From: Legionellales bacterium
Lineage (GTDB): Bacteria; Pseudomonadota; Gammaproteobacteria; Legionellales; Legionellaceae
Direction: 5' to 3'
Assembly: GCA_003489505.1 (NCBI GenBank)
Contig: DNMA01000201.1
Location: 1-6,778 of the forward strand
Length of the DNA stretch: 6,778 nt
The translations under genes were made by a program, and so were the position numbers. Below, in pieces: positions 5,113-6,778 of the stretch. Each line of letters opens with the position of its first letter. The first letter of the stretch is position 1. A model generated the notes under the pieces. That model saw only the letters and a list, made by a program, of their open reading frames with translations. It did no database searches and was not told where the DNA came from.

Positions 5113-6778
5113 ATGAAAAAAAACAAGTCGCTCTGGGACTATCTAAAACAAGCTTTTTTGATGGCCAAAGAATACTTTATTGATTCTGAAGAAAATTATA
5201 AAGCTTCTTTTTACTTGGTTTTAGCCATTATATGTGTTGCAACGTTAGTGGGTTTATCTGCTGCATTATCTTGGTGGTGGGTCTTATTTTGGGCAGCCTT
5301 TGAAGCAAAAAGTATTGCACTTTTTTTAACAAGTCTTGAAATATTTGCAGGTATTTCTATGGCTTATGTCGCAGTGAGAGCTACATATCGTTATTTAGTC
5401 GGGTTAATTAAACTCAACTGGCGAAATTGGTTTACCAAAAAACTTTATCATGAATACATCGATAAAAACCATAGTTTTCTTGAAATCGCTAGAGTCTCAG
5501 ATAAATTACCCAATCCCTCCCAAAGAATTCATCAGGATATAGATTATTTTGTAGACCTCAGTGTCGATTTAAGTCTTGATTTTCTAAAATCCATTTTAAT
5601 GCTGACCACTTTTATCAGCACCCTTTGGATAATAGGTGGTTCTTTATCTTTAACCATTATGAGCGCTCATTTACTCATTCCAGGTTATTTGGTTTGGATT
5701 GCTATAACGCTTGCAATCATAGCCACATTCATTAAACACAAAATTGGTGAGCCAATGCATAAGCTCAATAACCAAGAAGCAGATGTAGAAGCGGCATTTC
5801 GTTCTGAATTAGAGACTATTGGCCCCGCAGCAGAAAATATCGCTCTTGAAAAAGGTCAAACGTATTTTAAACCCTCTTTGGGTGAAAAATTTAAAGCGAT
5901 AACAGACAATTCCTACGAGAAATTAAAAGTCTATACCACTCTTGCCGCTTTTGATAGTTTATATAATCAATTATCCTGGATTATTCCCTACATTGCTGCA
6001 GCACCTATCTATTTTATCGGCAGCATTGGTTTAGGGGCTTTGATGCAGATAGGGTATTCATTTCAGGAAGTGAATTCTTCATTTTCATGGTTTATGAACT
6101 CATTTAGTAAACTTGCTTGGTATAAAACCAATATTGATAGAATTATGGACTTAAGAACCATGATTCAGACGCCGCCTCAAACAGTGGCCATAAAAGGGAT
6201 TCAAGTAAATCCTATAGAGAACTCTCATCAAATTATTGTTGAAAATTTATCACTTCACAATCCTCACACTGGAAAACCAATTGCTGAGAACCTAACATTT
6301 ACTTTTAAAGAGAGAGAAAATGTAATTTTATTAGGCCCTTCTGGTTTAGGTAAGAGCTCAATTTTTAAAGTCATCGGCGGCATCTGGCCATATGGTCAAG
6401 GTAATATTTCCATCCCTAATGAATCGATTTACTTTTTATCTCAAAAACCAACTTTACCTTTACATACCAGTTTAAAGGCTTTAATGTCTTATCCTAACCC
6501 AGTAAATTTTTACAGCGACCCACAATACGAGGGGTTACTTAAGGAACTTGGAAACATGGAAGAATTTATTCCTCAACTTGAAGAGGTCCAGAATTGGGGC
6601 ACTAAATTATCTGGTGGACAACAACAAAAAATTGCCTTTGCAAGAGCTTTTTTATTAAAACCCAAATGGTTATTCCTCGATGAATCGACCGCCTCTTTAG
6701 ACCAACTTAGTGAAATACACATATATGAAACCCTACTAAAAAAACTGTTACCAGATACCACCTACATTAGTATTGCTC
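5113..6778 (+). CDS. SbmA/YddA-type ABC transporter, fused permease-ATPase, partial (C-terminus beyond window)
   Basis: 555 codons are visible. The start is ATG 5113-5115; GTG directly before it (5110) is the only other choice, after an in-frame TAA at 5104. No clear Shine-Dalgarno is seen. The N-terminal permease has hydrophobic segments near residues 31-62, 70-90, 159-180, 187-206 and 286-318. It carries two family hallmarks: NPSQRIHQDI (134-143), close to the NPDQRI-x-DI of SbmA/BacA/YddA proteins, and EAAFRSELETI...AENIAL (226-245), the EAA-like motif of ABC-D half transporters. The ATPase has Walker A GPSGLGKSS (408-416), signature LSGGQ (499-503), Walker B WLFLDE (519-524) and D-loop STASLD (525-530). 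The cut codon begins with C right after ISIA, where the H-loop histidine is expected. YddA is about 560 residues, so only a short tail is missing. It should work as an inner-membrane homodimer; relatives move peptides, cobalamin or very long chain acyl compounds. Substrate is not predictable. It may or may not belong to the upstream operon. Confidence 0.92.
   Translation, partial: MKKNKSLWDYLKQAFLMAKEYFIDSEENYKASFYLVLAIICVATLVGLSAALSWWWVLFWAAFEAKSIALFLTSLEIFAGISMAYVAVRATYRYLVGLIKLNWRNWFTKKLYHEYIDKNHSFLEIARVSDKLPNPSQRIHQDIDYFVDLSVDLSLDFLKSILMLTTFISTLWIIGGSLSLTIMSAHLLIPGYLVWIAITLAIIATFIKHKIGEPMHKLNNQEADVEAAFRSELETIGPAAENIALEKGQTYFKPSLGEKFKAITDNSYEKLKVYTTLAAFDSLYNQLSWIIPYIAAAPIYFIGSIGLGALMQIGYSFQEVNSSFSWFMNSFSKLAWYKTNIDRIMDLRTMIQTPPQTVAIKGIQVNPIENSHQIIVENLSLHNPHTGKPIAENLTFTFKERENVILLGPSGLGKSSIFKVIGGIWPYGQGNISIPNESIYFLSQKPTLPLHTSLKALMSYPNPVNFYSDPQYEGLLKELGNMEEFIPQLEEVQNWGTKLSGGQQQKIAFARAFLLKPKWLFLDESTASLDQLSEIHIYETLLKKLLPDTTYISIA

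Noticed and set aside
6573..6761. Minus-strand open frame of 62 codons
   Set aside because: It is antisense to the ABC signature, Walker B and D-loop region of the transporter.

Overview
The window is AT-rich, densely coding DNA with short intergenic gaps (about 80-115 bp). It most resembles an intracellular gamma-proteobacterium of the Legionella/Legionellales type. Pointers to this are the low-GC codon use, a degenerate ankyrin-like helical-repeat protein, several lineage-specific proteins I cannot assign to known genes, a glutamate-rich C-terminal tail of the kind seen on Dot/Icm (type IVB) secretion substrates, and an SbmA/YddA-type ABC transporter. The lineage is inferred from style; no marker gene is present to prove it.

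Left part (1-2059, minus strand): two genes read leftward. A 180-residue protein of unknown function (1517-2059) is followed, after 82 bp with its own candidate promoter, by a helical-repeat/ankyrin-like protein. The latter starts at 1434 and is still open where the window begins (478 codons visible, C-terminus missing).

Divergent control region (2060-2175): two outward-facing promoters, each with a TGC-extended -10 box, appear to share one palindromic TTGCAA hexamer as -35. An A8 tract lies in the leftward spacer, and a 15-bp palindrome sits over the predicted leftward transcription start.

Middle part (2176-5029, plus strand): a two-gene operon with a 1-nt gap. The first gene encodes a 492-residue protein with an HxE and a PCxxC motif in a predicted setting that fits a zinc-dependent deaminase fold, plus an EExEE-type tail 11-17 residues before its end. 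The second encodes a 457-residue alpha/beta hydrolase with a GTSLGG nucleophile elbow and several C-terminal membrane segments. The hypothesis is that this pair is an effector-like module: a putative exported deaminase-like protein and a membrane-tethered lipase/esterase-like enzyme.

Right part (5113-6778, plus strand): an ABC transporter with fused permease and ATPase, preceded by an extended -10 promoter. It runs off the window just after the D-loop and lacks only its last residues. No tRNA, rRNA, insertion sequence, CRISPR array or convincing intrinsic terminator was seen, and no gene-free stretch exceeds 300 bases.
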